Shown here in pieces: positions 1 through 8,540 of a stretch of 64,000 nucleotides of DNA. The position numbers and the translations under genes are program-made. How positions within the stretch are numbered: position 1 is the stretch's first letter; every line of letters begins with the position of its first letter. Origin of the DNA: CAYQQU01 sp964419545 (lineage in GTDB: Bacteria; Bacteroidota; Bacteroidia; Chitinophagales; Saprospiraceae); assembly GCA_964419545.1 (NCBI GenBank), contig CAYQQU010000013.1, positions 28,089-92,088 on the forward strand. Reading direction: 5' to 3'. The notes under the pieces were generated by a model, which saw nothing but the letters and a program-made list of their open reading frames with translations, made no database searches and had not been told where the DNA came from.

Positions 1-1
1 T

Positions 2-247
2 GTCATCATCGAACCGCAGCGCGCCAAACTGATCCCTCACTTTTTTGACGTCAAAAAAGCAGCACTCGAGGCCGGTGCGTTGGGCTGCAGCATATCCGGC
101 GCGGGGCCGTCCATTTTTGCCCTTTGTGAAGGGCGAAGCACGGCCGAGCGCGCCGGCGAACAAATGGCGCGGGCATTTTTTGACCATGGCGTAGAAAATG
201 ATCTCTTTGTTTCACCGATTAACCGCGACGGCGCCGTTCGCCTGTAA
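2..247 (+). CDS. thrB: Homoserine kinase, C-terminal part (partial)
   Basis: Only the last 81 codons are in the window; the start lies upstream. Homoserine kinase phosphorylates homoserine with ATP to O-phosphohomoserine in threonine synthesis, and belongs to the GHMP kinase family. The visible part carries the C-terminal GHMP motif around residues ALGCSISGAGPS, the glycine-rich stretch typical of the family, followed by a short helix-rich end. The stop is 12 bases before threonine synthase, which uses this enzyme's product, so the two are almost surely co-transcribed. The identification rests on the motif plus this neighbour; the N-terminal ATP loop cannot be seen. Confidence 0.87.
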   Translation, partial: VIIEPQRAKLIPHFFDVKKAALEAGALGCSISGAGPSIFALCEGRSTAERAGEQMARAFFDHGVENDLFVSPINRDGAVRL

Positions 248-259
248 ATCCATCAAAGT

Positions 260-1579
260 ATGCAATTGTACAGCACCAATAACCGCACCCGAAAAGTGGG
301 CTTAAAGGAAGCCGTTTTACGGGGACTCCCTCCGGACAATGGCCTTTACATGCCCGATCGCCTTCCGGTTTTGCCGGATGGTTTTTTGCGCGACCTGCCC
401 AATTTACCTTTCCCGGAAATTGCTTTCCAGGTCGCCCGGGAGCTTCTATCCGACTCCTTACCGGAAGAAGCGCTGCGGGAGATCATCGACCGGACCATCA
501 CCTTTCCTGCGCCGGTAGTTGCCCTTGACGATCAGCGTTTCATTTTAGAGCTGTTCCATGGCCCGTCGCTTGCCTTCAAGGATTTCGGCGCCCGCTTTAT
601 GGCCCAGTTGATGAGCTATTACAACCGGAAAGAAGAAGGCGATTTAATTATTTTGGTCGCCACTTCCGGGGACACGGGCGGGGCGGTAGCGGCCGGCTTT
701 TATCAAACACCCGGCATCGAGGTAGTCATCCTCTACCCTTCCGGGAAAGTATCTTTCCTGCAGGAAAAACAACTGACTACATTGCGGCGCAACATCACTG
801 CGCTGGAAGTAGACGGCACTTTCGACGACTGTCAGGCGCTGGTCAAACAAGCTTTTTTGGACGAAAAGCTCCGAAAAAAGGTCCGGCTCAGTTCCGCCAA
901 CTCCATCAACATTGCACGGCTCATCCCACAATCTTTCTACTATTTCGAGGCGTACAAACAGCTGCCGCAGGACGGACGGCCTGTCGCTTTTTGTGTGCCC
1001 AGCGGAAACTTCGGCAATCTTACCGCCGGGATTTTAGCCGCGCGAATGGGATTGCCCATTTCGAAGTTCATCGCCGCCACCAATCGCAACGACGTCGTAC
1101 CCGCTTATCTCCGCTCAGGCAAATTCCAGGCCCAACCTTCCATTCGCACCATTTCCAATGCCATGGACGTAGGCAACCCTTCCAACTTTACGCGAATGCT
1201 GGACCTTTTCCCTTCTTCCGAAAAATGTTCCACGTGGAACATTATGCAAGAAAACATCGTAGGGTTTGCCTTTGATGACGAGCAAACAAGAGACGCCATG
1301 CGGGAGCTGTTTGAAAAACACCAGTACGTTATGGACCCCCACGGCGCCGTCGGCTATTTGGCCCTACGGGAGTTTCTAGAAAGCAAGCCCGGCTTCAAGG
1401 GCGTCATCCTGGAAACCGCCCATCCTGCAAAATTCAAACCCGAAGTAGAAAGGACACTTGGACGGGAAATTCCCGTCCCCGAACGGCTACAACAACTAGC
1501 AGAAAAAGAAAAAGTCGCCCGGGCCACGCCCAACGACTTCCCGCTTTTCAGAACCTGGCTGCTTGAAAAGTTTGCCTGA
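260..1579 (+). CDS. thrC: Threonine synthase
   Basis: This 439-residue cytosolic enzyme converts O-phosphohomoserine to threonine and phosphate with pyridoxal phosphate. The N-terminal YSTNNRT block and the pyridoxal-lysine motif SLAFKDFG (Lys107) are clear, followed by the glycine-rich cofactor-phosphate loop TSGDTGGAVA and the later SGNFGNLTAG motif. Length fits the bacterial/fungal long class. The start ATG follows thrB by 12 bases. Unusually, the coding sequence contains a perfect 16-bp parS-like palindrome at 1226-1241, read as part of KCSTWNIM; the same palindrome recurs 388 bp downstream. The family call is firm. Confidence 0.97.
   Translation: MQLYSTNNRTRKVGLKEAVLRGLPPDNGLYMPDRLPVLPDGFLRDLPNLPFPEIAFQVARELLSDSLPEEALREIIDRTITFPAPVVALDDQRFILELFHGPSLAFKDFGARFMAQLMSYYNRKEEGDLIILVATSGDTGGAVAAGFYQTPGIEVVILYPSGKVSFLQEKQLTTLRRNITALEVDGTFDDCQALVKQAFLDEKLRKKVRLSSANSINIARLIPQSFYYFEAYKQLPQDGRPVAFCVPSGNFGNLTAGILAARMGLPISKFIAATNRNDVVPAYLRSGKFQAQPSIRTISNAMDVGNPSNFTRMLDLFPSSEKCSTWNIMQENIVGFAFDDEQTRDAMRELFEKHQYVMDPHGAVGYLALREFLESKPGFKGVILETAHPAKFKPEVERTLGREIPVPERLQQLAEKEKVARATPNDFPLFRTWLLEKFA
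1226..1241. promoter_or_regulatory. parS: parS-like ParB-binding palindrome inside thrC
   Basis: TGTTCCACGTGGAACA is a perfect 16-bp palindrome, and with flanks (AA...TT) a 20-bp one at 1224-1243. It matches the known bacterial chromosomal parS consensus (TGTTnCACGTGAAACA) at all positions but one, in the symmetric form used by many species. It lies within the thrC reading frame without disturbing it. A second exact copy lies at 1614-1629. ParB spreading from such sites is known family behaviour; use here is inferred. Confidence 0.75.
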
Positions 1580-1594
1580 AGCAAGAGTCATTCG

Positions 1595-1648
1595 AGCATG
1601 AGGAAAGGGCGAATGTTCCACGTGGAACATTCGCCCTTTCCTCATGCT
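1595..1648. promoter_or_regulatory. parS: 54-bp perfect palindrome centred on a second parS-like site
   Basis: Both 27-base arms are exact reverse complements, meeting at the CAC/GTG centre between 1621 and 1622. The core 1614-1629 is the same TGTTCCACGTGGAACA found in thrC. The outer arms read AGCATGAGGAAAGGGCGAA and its complement. It begins 16 bases after the thrC stop and is followed at about 1660 by a CTTTTTG run, so the transcript could also form a long terminator hairpin. A parS core extended into a palindrome this long is unusual; double use as terminator and ParB site is inference. Confidence 0.72.
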
Positions 1649-1785
1649 GAACCCGGCCTGTCTTTTTGTAACTTTATCTCGTATTTCTTGTTTATTCTAG
1701 TACTTTGCGCCTAACGGAATTAACCGACAACTCGACGCGTTGCCTGCCGGCATCCCTTATGTTTAACCCAAAAAGAAAGTTGACC

Positions 1786-4143
1786 ATGAGAAAAGCAACC
1801 GTTTACTTCCCGCTATTCCTGATTTGCTTCCCTCTTTTTCTGGCCGCACAAAAAAACACCAATCAAAACAAGTTTAAACAACTCGGCGAGGAACTGCCCA
1901 CGCCTAATGTATATCGCAATGCCGCCGGTGCGCCGGGGCATCAGTACTACCAACAACGGGCCGATTACCAAATTGACCTTACCCTCGACGACGAAAAACA
2001 GCGCATCTATGGGGCCGAAACCGTAACGTACTACAACAACTCGCCCGACCCATTGACCTACCTCTGGGTACAACTCGACCAGAACCGGCGCGCGCCGGAT
2101 TCGGATACGTATAAAACCCAAACTGGACGAATAGCGAATGGGATGAACTTACAGGACCTCAAAGAACTCGAGCCTGAATTCGACGGCGGATTCAAGATCG
2201 ATTATGTACGGAATGGCGAAGGAATGGACCTCCCGCATACCATCGTAAAGACCATGATGCGCATCGATCTTCCCACTCCCCTCCTTCCGGGCCAAACTGC
2301 CACCTTCGAAATCAAATGGTGGTACAATATCAACAACCGCTTCCCCTACGGAGAACGCACCAGCGACGGCGCACGCTCCGGCTACGAATATTTTCCGAAA
2401 GACGGCAATTACGTGTACACCATCGCTCAGTTCTTTCCCCGCATGGCCGTATACAACGACGTGGAAGGCTGGCAGAACAAACAATTCCTCGGCCGAGGCG
2501 AGTTTGCGCTGCCCTTCGGCAACTACCAGGTAAATATTACCGTGCCCGCTGATCACTACGTCGCCGCAACCGGAGTACTGCAAAATGAAGCGGCGGTTTT
2601 ATCCGAAAAAGAAATGGCCCGCCTGGCCGAAGCGAAAAAAGCCCGCACCCAACCGGTGGTCATCGTAACCGAAGCGGAAGCAGCCGCCAACGAAAAAGCG
2701 GCCAGTAAAGAAAGCAAAACCTGGCGATTCAAAGCCGAGAACGTGCGCGATTTCGCCTTCGCCTCTTCCCGGAAATTTATCTGGGACGCTCTGGGCGTGG
2801 AAATGAGCAACGGCGAAGTCGTAATGGCCATGTCGATGTACCCGAAAGAAGGCAATCCGCTATGGGAAAAATACTCCACCAAATCAGTGGCGCACACCCT
2901 GAAATGGTATTCTCACTACACCTTCGACTATCCCTATCCCGTAGCCTGGTCGATCCATACTGCCCGCATCGGCATGGAATATCCCATGATCTGCTTCAAC
3001 GGCCGCCGGCCTGAAGCCGACGGCACCTATTCCGAAAGAGAAAAATATGGCCTCATCTCGGTCATCATCCACGAAGTCGGCCACAACTATTTCCCCATGA
3101 TCGTCAACTCCGACGAACGGCAATGGACCTGGATGGACGAAGGCCTCAACTCTTTTTTGCAACACCTCACCGAACAACAATGGGAACGAGATTACCCTTC
3201 CCGGCGCGGCCCCGCCTACAAGATCGTCGACTATATGCGAAGCCCGAAAGAGGAAATGGTCCCGATCATGACCAACTCGGAATCCATCCTGCAATTCGGA
3301 AACAATGCTTACGGCAAACCGGCCACCGCCCTCAATATTCTGCGGGAAACGGTAATGGGACGCGAACTATTCGACTACGCTTTTAAAGTTTACGCCAATC
3401 GCTGGATGTTTAAGCACCCCTCCCCCGCCGACTTCTTCCGGACCATGGAGGACGCCAGCGGGATCGACCTCGATTGGTTTTGGCGCGGCTGGTTTTATAC
3501 GACCGACCACGTCGACATCGCACTCGAATCCGTAAAAGCATTCCAACTGAACACCCATCAGCCGGAACAAGCGTCTCCTCTGGCTCGTCGTGAAGCCGAA
3601 CGCAAAAACGTTTACATCGGCAGCCGCCGCAACCGGGAAAGTATCGGCCAGACCCAAGATGAGATAGACCCGGAAATTCGGGACTTTTACTCCGAATACG
3701 ACCCCTTCGCCGTCACCGTTCTGGACCGGAATGAATACGAGGCTTACCTCGACTCTCTTACTACCGAAGAAAAGGCGTTGCTGGCAGCCGGAAAAACTTA
3801 TTACGAACTGACCTTCCGCAATGCCGGCGGTTTGGTCATGCCCCTGATCCTTCAGTTTGAATACGCCGACGGCAGCACAGAGGAGCATCGTATTCCCGCG
3901 GAAATCTGGCGCTACGATAACGAAGAAATATCCAAAATCTTCGTTTCGGAAAAAGAATTGGTGGGCGTCGTCGTTGATCCTTTTCTGGAAACAGCCGATA
4001 CGGACCGCAGCAATAACTATTTCCCTCCCCGGAAAGAAGCCACTCGCTTTGAGCTGTTCATCAAAGCCCGGGAAAAAGAAAAAGAGAACGCTATGCAGCG
4101 CGCCGATCGCGCCGGAAAAGCGGCTTCCGGAGGAACCAATTAA
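1786..4143 (+). CDS. Secreted M1-family zinc metallopeptidase
   Basis: A 785-residue exported peptidase of the M1 (gluzincin aminopeptidase) family. The chosen ATG starts a typical signal peptide (MRKATVYF, hydrophobic core, LAAQ); the in-frame upstream extension from 1705 lacks one. The zinc site is intact: HEVGH at residues 429-433 with the third ligand Glu452 exactly 18 residues after the second His, in WTWMDEGLNSF. A GMEYP stretch stands at the GAMEN-type substrate motif. M1 enzymes trim peptides from the N-terminus; Bacteroidota carry many such periplasmic forms. It follows the parS palindrome and precedes mvaD by only 9 bases, although the functions look unrelated. Confidence 0.93.
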   Translation: MRKATVYFPLFLICFPLFLAAQKNTNQNKFKQLGEELPTPNVYRNAAGAPGHQYYQQRADYQIDLTLDDEKQRIYGAETVTYYNNSPDPLTYLWVQLDQNRRAPDSDTYKTQTGRIANGMNLQDLKELEPEFDGGFKIDYVRNGEGMDLPHTIVKTMMRIDLPTPLLPGQTATFEIKWWYNINNRFPYGERTSDGARSGYEYFPKDGNYVYTIAQFFPRMAVYNDVEGWQNKQFLGRGEFALPFGNYQVNITVPADHYVAATGVLQNEAAVLSEKEMARLAEAKKARTQPVVIVTEAEAAANEKAASKESKTWRFKAENVRDFAFASSRKFIWDALGVEMSNGEVVMAMSMYPKEGNPLWEKYSTKSVAHTLKWYSHYTFDYPYPVAWSIHTARIGMEYPMICFNGRRPEADGTYSEREKYGLISVIIHEVGHNYFPMIVNSDERQWTWMDEGLNSFLQHLTEQQWERDYPSRRGPAYKIVDYMRSPKEEMVPIMTNSESILQFGNNAYGKPATALNILRETVMGRELFDYAFKVYANRWMFKHPSPADFFRTMEDASGIDLDWFWRGWFYTTDHVDIALESVKAFQLNTHQPEQASPLARREAERKNVYIGSRRNRESIGQTQDEIDPEIRDFYSEYDPFAVTVLDRNEYEAYLDSLTTEEKALLAAGKTYYELTFRNAGGLVMPLILQFEYADGSTEEHRIPAEIWRYDNEEISKIFVSEKELVGVVVDPFLETADTDRSNNYFPPRKEATRFELFIKAREKEKENAMQRADRAGKAASGGTN

Positions 4144-4152
4144 TCAGAAAAT

Positions 4153-5241
4153 ATGCTCGATTACAAGAATGCCCGACTGGTAGTGGAAACCAGCGCCGTC
4201 GAACCCGGAAAAGTCAGCTGGCGCAGTCCTTCCAACTTAGCCGTCATTAAGTACTGGGGAAAACACGGCGTACAGCTCCCCCGCAACCCGTCGATCAGCC
4301 TGACCCTGGATCGCGCCTACTCGGAAACCACTTTAGAATACTTTCCCAAAAAAGGCGTAGACCGCGGTATCGACATGACATTTTATTTCGATGGCGAGCA
4401 GAACGAAGCTTTTGAAAGCCGCACCCGGAAGTTTCTGGAAAGCCTGGCCGATATCTTTCCGTTCCTGCGCCAATTGCAGTTGGTGATCCGTTCTACCAAT
4501 TCTTTTCCCCATTCTTCGGGTATTGCCTCCTCGGCCTCCGGTATGAGCGCGCTGGCCCTCTGCCTCTGTAGTCTTGAGCAAAAACTATTTCAAACCCTGA
4601 ACGATCAGGCCGCATTCCGGCGCAAAGCTTCCTATGTGGCTCGCCTGGGATCCGGAAGCGCCTGCCGGTCAATTTACGGAGTAGCGGCCGTCTGGGGAAC
4701 AAGCGGAGAAGTGGAAGGCTCCTCAGATGAATATGCTATCCCCTATGCCGAAAAGATCCACGCCAAATTTCGTGATTACCGAGATGCTATACTATTAGTG
4801 AATAAAGGAGAAAAAGCGGTATCCAGCCGGGCCGGCCACGAGCTGATGAACGGCAACATCTTCGCCGAAAATCGCTACCAACAGGCTCGTCAGCGCTTAC
4901 ACTACGTACTCGACGCCATGGCGGCGGGCGACCTGCCGGCTTTCGGGCGCATCCTGGAAGCAGAAGCCATGACTTTGCACGCCCTGATGATGACCTCCAA
5001 CCCGCCCTATATCCTTTTGCAACCCAATACGCTGCAACTGATCCAGCACCTCCACGCTTTTCGGCAGGATACCGGCCATCCGGTTTATTTCAGCCTGGAC
5101 GCCGGCCCCAACCTACACCTGCTTTATCCCCAATCGGTAGAAGCGGCCGTGAAGGATTTTATTGAAGGCGACCTCAAGCAATATTGTCAAAATGAGCATT
5201 GGATCGAAGACGGGGTGGGCTCGGGACCAACCCGTCTGTAA
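4153..5241 (+). CDS. mvaD: Diphosphomevalonate decarboxylase
   Basis: A 362-residue GHMP-superfamily enzyme that decarboxylates mevalonate 5-diphosphate to isopentenyl diphosphate with ATP. Diagnostic motifs are SPSNLAVIKYWGK near residue 25, NPSISLTLD, the ATP loop HSSGIASSASG near residue 120 and GSGSACRSIYG. It shows that this organism makes isoprenoids by the mevalonate route, as several marine Bacteroidota do. It starts 9 bases after the M1 peptidase and is followed within 33 bases by the rhodanese gene. The other mevalonate genes are not in the window. Confidence 0.95.
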   Translation: MLDYKNARLVVETSAVEPGKVSWRSPSNLAVIKYWGKHGVQLPRNPSISLTLDRAYSETTLEYFPKKGVDRGIDMTFYFDGEQNEAFESRTRKFLESLADIFPFLRQLQLVIRSTNSFPHSSGIASSASGMSALALCLCSLEQKLFQTLNDQAAFRRKASYVARLGSGSACRSIYGVAAVWGTSGEVEGSSDEYAIPYAEKIHAKFRDYRDAILLVNKGEKAVSSRAGHELMNGNIFAENRYQQARQRLHYVLDAMAAGDLPAFGRILEAEAMTLHALMMTSNPPYILLQPNTLQLIQHLHAFRQDTGHPVYFSLDAGPNLHLLYPQSVEAAVKDFIEGDLKQYCQNEHWIEDGVGSGPTRL

Positions 5242-5274
5242 AGAATGTATAAATATTTTCATCAATTGATTTTT

Positions 5275-5811
5275 ATGAAATCCTTTTTCCAACTCTTATT
5301 AACCATGACCTTTCTCATCACCTCGCGCCTGGGTTGTGGCGGACAAGTTCCGGACGACCGGCCACCGGTACTCAATCAAAAATTTGACGAAGAGATCAGC
5401 CGCACCATCAGCTTTTCGGTACCCACAATTGGCGTAGAGGAATTAAAGGATATTCAGAATGAAGTTGTTATCTTTGACGCTAGAAAGCGAGAAGAATACG
5501 AAGTGAGTCATCTGCCGGGCGCCCGCTATATCGGATACTCGGAATTCGACCCGGAGCAGTTGAAATCTATTCCCAAAGACCGTGAAATTGTGTTGTATTG
5601 TTCAGTTGGTTACCGCAGTGAGAAAATCGGAGAAAAACTCCGAAAGCTCGGCTTTACCAATGTGAAAAACCTTTACGGCAGCATTTTCGAATGGGTAAAC
5701 CAAGGATTACCCGTCGTCGACTCCAACGAACAGCCTACCCAAAAATTACACACCTACAACCACAATTGGAGTAAGTGGGTCGACAACAAGGAGATAGAGA
5801 AAGTTTGGTGA
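5275..5811 (+). CDS. Exported rhodanese-like protein
   Basis: A 178-residue protein with an N-terminal hydrophobic export signal and one rhodanese domain. The active-site loop is intact: VLYCSVGYRS, with Cys109 from this start, in the CxxxxR layout of persulfide-carrying rhodaneses; the DARKREEYEVSHLPGA segment is the other family hallmark. The start at 5275 was preferred over 5245 because it puts Lys-Ser directly before the hydrophobic core. A Cys follows the core (RLGCGG), so it could be a lipoprotein, but the lipobox is poor. Sulfur transfer or phosphate-related chemistry in the periplasm is inferred. Confidence 0.82.
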   Translation: MKSFFQLLLTMTFLITSRLGCGGQVPDDRPPVLNQKFDEEISRTISFSVPTIGVEELKDIQNEVVIFDARKREEYEVSHLPGARYIGYSEFDPEQLKSIPKDREIVLYCSVGYRSEKIGEKLRKLGFTNVKNLYGSIFEWVNQGLPVVDSNEQPTQKLHTYNHNWSKWVDNKEIEKVW

Positions 5812-5861
5812 CTGAAAAAGGACGGCAGTCGCCATTTTTCATAATTAAAAATGAACCAGAT

Positions 5862-7109
5862 ATGGATTTATTCGCAAAATTCAGCGAAGATAGAGGACCG
5901 TTGGGACAGTACGCAGATGTGGCGCACGGCTATTTTGCTTTCCCGAAGCTGGACGGCGAAATCGCTCCCCGCATGCAGTTCAGAGGTAGGGAAGTGATCG
6001 TGTGGAGTATCAATAGCTATCTGGGGCTGGCCAACCATCCGGAAATCAGAAAGGTCGACGAAGAGGCAGCCCGCGACTGGGGCCTCGCTTACCCGATGGG
6101 CGCCCGTATCATGTCGGGCGAAACGGAATACCACGAACAGCTCGAAAATGAGCTGGCTGAATTCGTCATGAAAGAAAAAGCCCTGCTGCTCAATTACGGC
6201 TACCAGGGCATTATGTCGATCGTAGACACTTTGTTAGAACGCCGCGACGTCGTAGTCTTTGACAAGGAATCGCATGCTTGCATCTACGACGGCATCCGCA
6301 TGCACCTCGGCAAACGCTTCCCGTTTGAACATAACGATGTAGAGAGCCTGAAAAAGCAACTCGATCGGGCCCGGGTAGCGGCCGAGCAAACCGGCGGCGG
6401 CATCCTCGTCATCTCGGAAGGCGTTTTCGGTATGGCCGGCGACCAGGGCATCCTGAAGGAAATCGTCGAACTGAAAAAGGAGTACGGCTTCCGCTTACTC
6501 GTGGATGACGCCCACGGCTTCGGCGTACTCGGCGAAACGGGCGCCGGCGCAGGGGAAGCCCAGGGCGTACAGGACGAGATCGACGTTTACTTCAGCACCT
6601 TCGCCAAGTCGATGGCCAGCATCGGCGCTTTCGCCGCCGGCGAGGCCGATATCATCGACTACATGCGCTACAACCTGCGCTCACAGATCTTCGCAAAATC
6701 CCTGCCGATGGTCTATACGGTGGGTAATCTCAAGCGCCTGGAGATGCTGCGCGGCATGCCGGAGCTACGCGAAAAACTGTGGAAAAATGTTCACATGCTG
6801 CAAACCGGGCTGCGCGAAAAGGGCTTCGACCTCGGTAATACGAGCAGCTGCGTAACGCCCGTATTTATGCACGGCTCACCTTTCGAGACCGGAAACCTGG
6901 TGCTCGAACTCCGCGAGAAGTACAACATCTTCTGCTCGGCCGTGATCTACCCGATCGTGCCCAAAGATACCATCCTGCTGCGGCTCATCCCGACTGCCGC
7001 TCACAGCGAGGAGGATATCCGCGTAACCATCGACGCCTTCTCCGCGGTATCCGGTAAATTGCGAGCCGGTGAGTACGAAAAGGATATAGAACTCAGCCTT
7101 ATCCAGTAA
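5862..7109 (+). CDS. spt: Serine palmitoyltransferase (alpha-oxoamine synthase)
   Basis: A 415-residue pyridoxal-phosphate enzyme of the alpha-oxoamine synthase family. The condensation of serine with a fatty acyl-CoA starts sphingolipid synthesis, a trait of many Bacteroidota. Visible motifs: NSYLGLANHP, DKESHACIYDG, VDDAHGFGVLGE and the cofactor-lysine motif FSTFAKSMASIGAF (Lys249). The run YNLRSQIFAKSLPM after it is typical of the Bacteroides/Sphingobacterium enzyme rather than of glycine C-acetyltransferase or AON synthase, the main alternatives. The ATG at 5862 was chosen because homology begins there; the longer frame overlaps the rhodanese end. A good terminator follows. Confidence 0.88.
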   Translation: MDLFAKFSEDRGPLGQYADVAHGYFAFPKLDGEIAPRMQFRGREVIVWSINSYLGLANHPEIRKVDEEAARDWGLAYPMGARIMSGETEYHEQLENELAEFVMKEKALLLNYGYQGIMSIVDTLLERRDVVVFDKESHACIYDGIRMHLGKRFPFEHNDVESLKKQLDRARVAAEQTGGGILVISEGVFGMAGDQGILKEIVELKKEYGFRLLVDDAHGFGVLGETGAGAGEAQGVQDEIDVYFSTFAKSMASIGAFAAGEADIIDYMRYNLRSQIFAKSLPMVYTVGNLKRLEMLRGMPELREKLWKNVHMLQTGLREKGFDLGNTSSCVTPVFMHGSPFETGNLVLELREKYNIFCSAVIYPIVPKDTILLRLIPTAAHSEEDIRVTIDAFSAVSGKLRAGEYEKDIELSLIQ

Positions 7110-7140
7110 TAAACTAACTAGACGCTAACTAGAAAATCGG

Positions 7141-7168
7141 TGCGCCTCTTCCCGGAGGCGCATTTTTT
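7141..7168 (+). terminator. Rho-independent terminator after spt
   Basis: TGCGCCTC pairs with GAGGCGCA around a short loop and is followed by TTTTTTATTT. It ends the plus-strand run thrB to spt; the next gene, on the minus strand, ends at 7202. Confidence 0.85.
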
Positions 7169-7201
7169 ATTTAGCCCGGATTGTTAATTCCATAGTACGC
7201 C

Positions 7202-8539
7202 CTATTTATCCGGAGCCCCCGGCAAGCCTTTTGTTCTTCCCCGCAATCGCCATAACCACCACCCCAAAACCAGACTGATTCCACCCGCAAGCAGACCATT
7301 CACCTCCGGCCACGGCCAGGCAGCCGCAATGGGGAATAAGCGGATCAACACCTTGCTGATGTTGGTCAGTCCGAGCAGACAAGTCACGCCGACGATGATC
7401 AGGAACACCCAGTTGGCCCACCTGCTGTTCCGGTAACCGGCCGGTAACAACTTCGCGTCATTGACGGCCAACAACAGAAAAATAGCTACAACCGGTAACA
7501 GCAAACCATTAACGGCCTGCGCCAGAATGATCGCCGGCACCGGTTGCACATCGAGCAGGCCGAAAATCAACCCGACCCCAAGCACCGCGCCCCAAACCCG
7601 GCGAAAGTTGCGCGACTGCGTGGCCCAGTTGGTTCCATGCTCTGATCCGAACAAACTCCGCGCTGTCACCGCCGCGGCCAGCGGCGCAGTGACCGAGGAG
7701 CTCAGTCCGGCGGCAAACAAGCCCATCCCAAAAAAGACCACGGCCCAGGCGCCCAGCTTCGCCGCCATCGTTTCCGCCAGCGTCGCAAAGCTAAATTCGC
7801 CTGCAACCTGCGTACCGACCACCATGATCGCCACCGAGATCAATCCGCCGATGAGGATCGCCGTCACCAAGCCCCAGCGCATCTCGGCGATCTGCTGTCC
7901 CTGGCTGATCCCGGAAGCGAGAAAAAGGTTGTAGGGAACGATGGTCGTGCCGATCAGCCCGATCACCAGGAGCGCCCCGCCGGCCGGTACCAGGGGAGGA
8001 GTCAGGGCAGTGGCTGCCCAGTCGGAAGGCAATTCGGCATAGAAAGCGACGTAACAAAAAGCGACGCCCATACCGGCAACTACCAGCGCCAGCAAATTGG
8101 CGATGATTCGGAAATTACCCACCCAGAGAAAAGCGGCGCAAACGGCGCCCACCGCCAATGTCCAGATGGTTTTGGAAAAAGGAGCTAATAAAACCAGGCC
8201 CGAAAGCGCGCCCAACAAGTTGCCGGCCTGATATGCTGCACAACCGAAAGCCACTGCGCCAAACAGCAGGATCTTCAACACCTGCCTGCGCCCCTGGTAA
8301 CGTAGTGAAATGACTTCCCCCAGACTCTTGCCCGAAGCAATCGTGATGCGCGCCGCCGCTTCCTGCAAAAAAATGGTGGCGATGATGGAAAAGGCGAGCG
8401 CCCAAAGTAGGTCGAGCCCATAAGCCGCCCCCGCCCGCGAAGCCGTCGTTACCGTACCCGGCCCAATGAAAGCAGCTGAGATGATCGACCAAAAAAGGAC
8501 GCTGAGGAGGCCCTGGCGGAAGGAAAGGAGGCGAGGCAT
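7202..8539 (-). CDS. NRAMP-fold transporter lacking the canonical metal-site residues
   Basis: A 445-residue membrane protein with about eleven hydrophobic segments and clear NRAMP similarity (SGKSLGEVISLRY; AGAAYGLDLLW). The TM1 motif DPGN of true Mn/Fe transporters reads GPGT here (FIGPGTVTTASRAGAAYG), and the TM6 motif AxxMPH reads TxxVPY (GTTIVPYNLFLAS). All four metal-coordinating positions are therefore changed, so Mn2+/Fe2+ transport should not be assumed and the substrate is unknown. It ends a minus-strand unit with two glycosyltransferases upstream, starting only 2 bases after the preceding stop. Confidence 0.85.
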   Translation of the reverse strand: MPRLLSFRQGLLSVLFWSIISAAFIGPGTVTTASRAGAAYGLDLLWALAFSIIATIFLQEAAARITIASGKSLGEVISLRYQGRRQVLKILLFGAVAFGCAAYQAGNLLGALSGLVLLAPFSKTIWTLAVGAVCAAFLWVGNFRIIANLLALVVAGMGVAFCYVAFYAELPSDWAATALTPPLVPAGGALLVIGLIGTTIVPYNLFLASGISQGQQIAEMRWGLVTAILIGGLISVAIMVVGTQVAGEFSFATLAETMAAKLGAWAVVFFGMGLFAAGLSSSVTAPLAAAVTARSLFGSEHGTNWATQSRNFRRVWGAVLGVGLIFGLLDVQPVPAIILAQAVNGLLLPVVAIFLLLAVNDAKLLPAGYRNSRWANWVFLIIVGVTCLLGLTNISKVLIRLFPIAAAWPWPEVNGLLAGGISLVLGWWLWRLRGRTKGLPGAPDK

Positions 8540-8540
8540 A

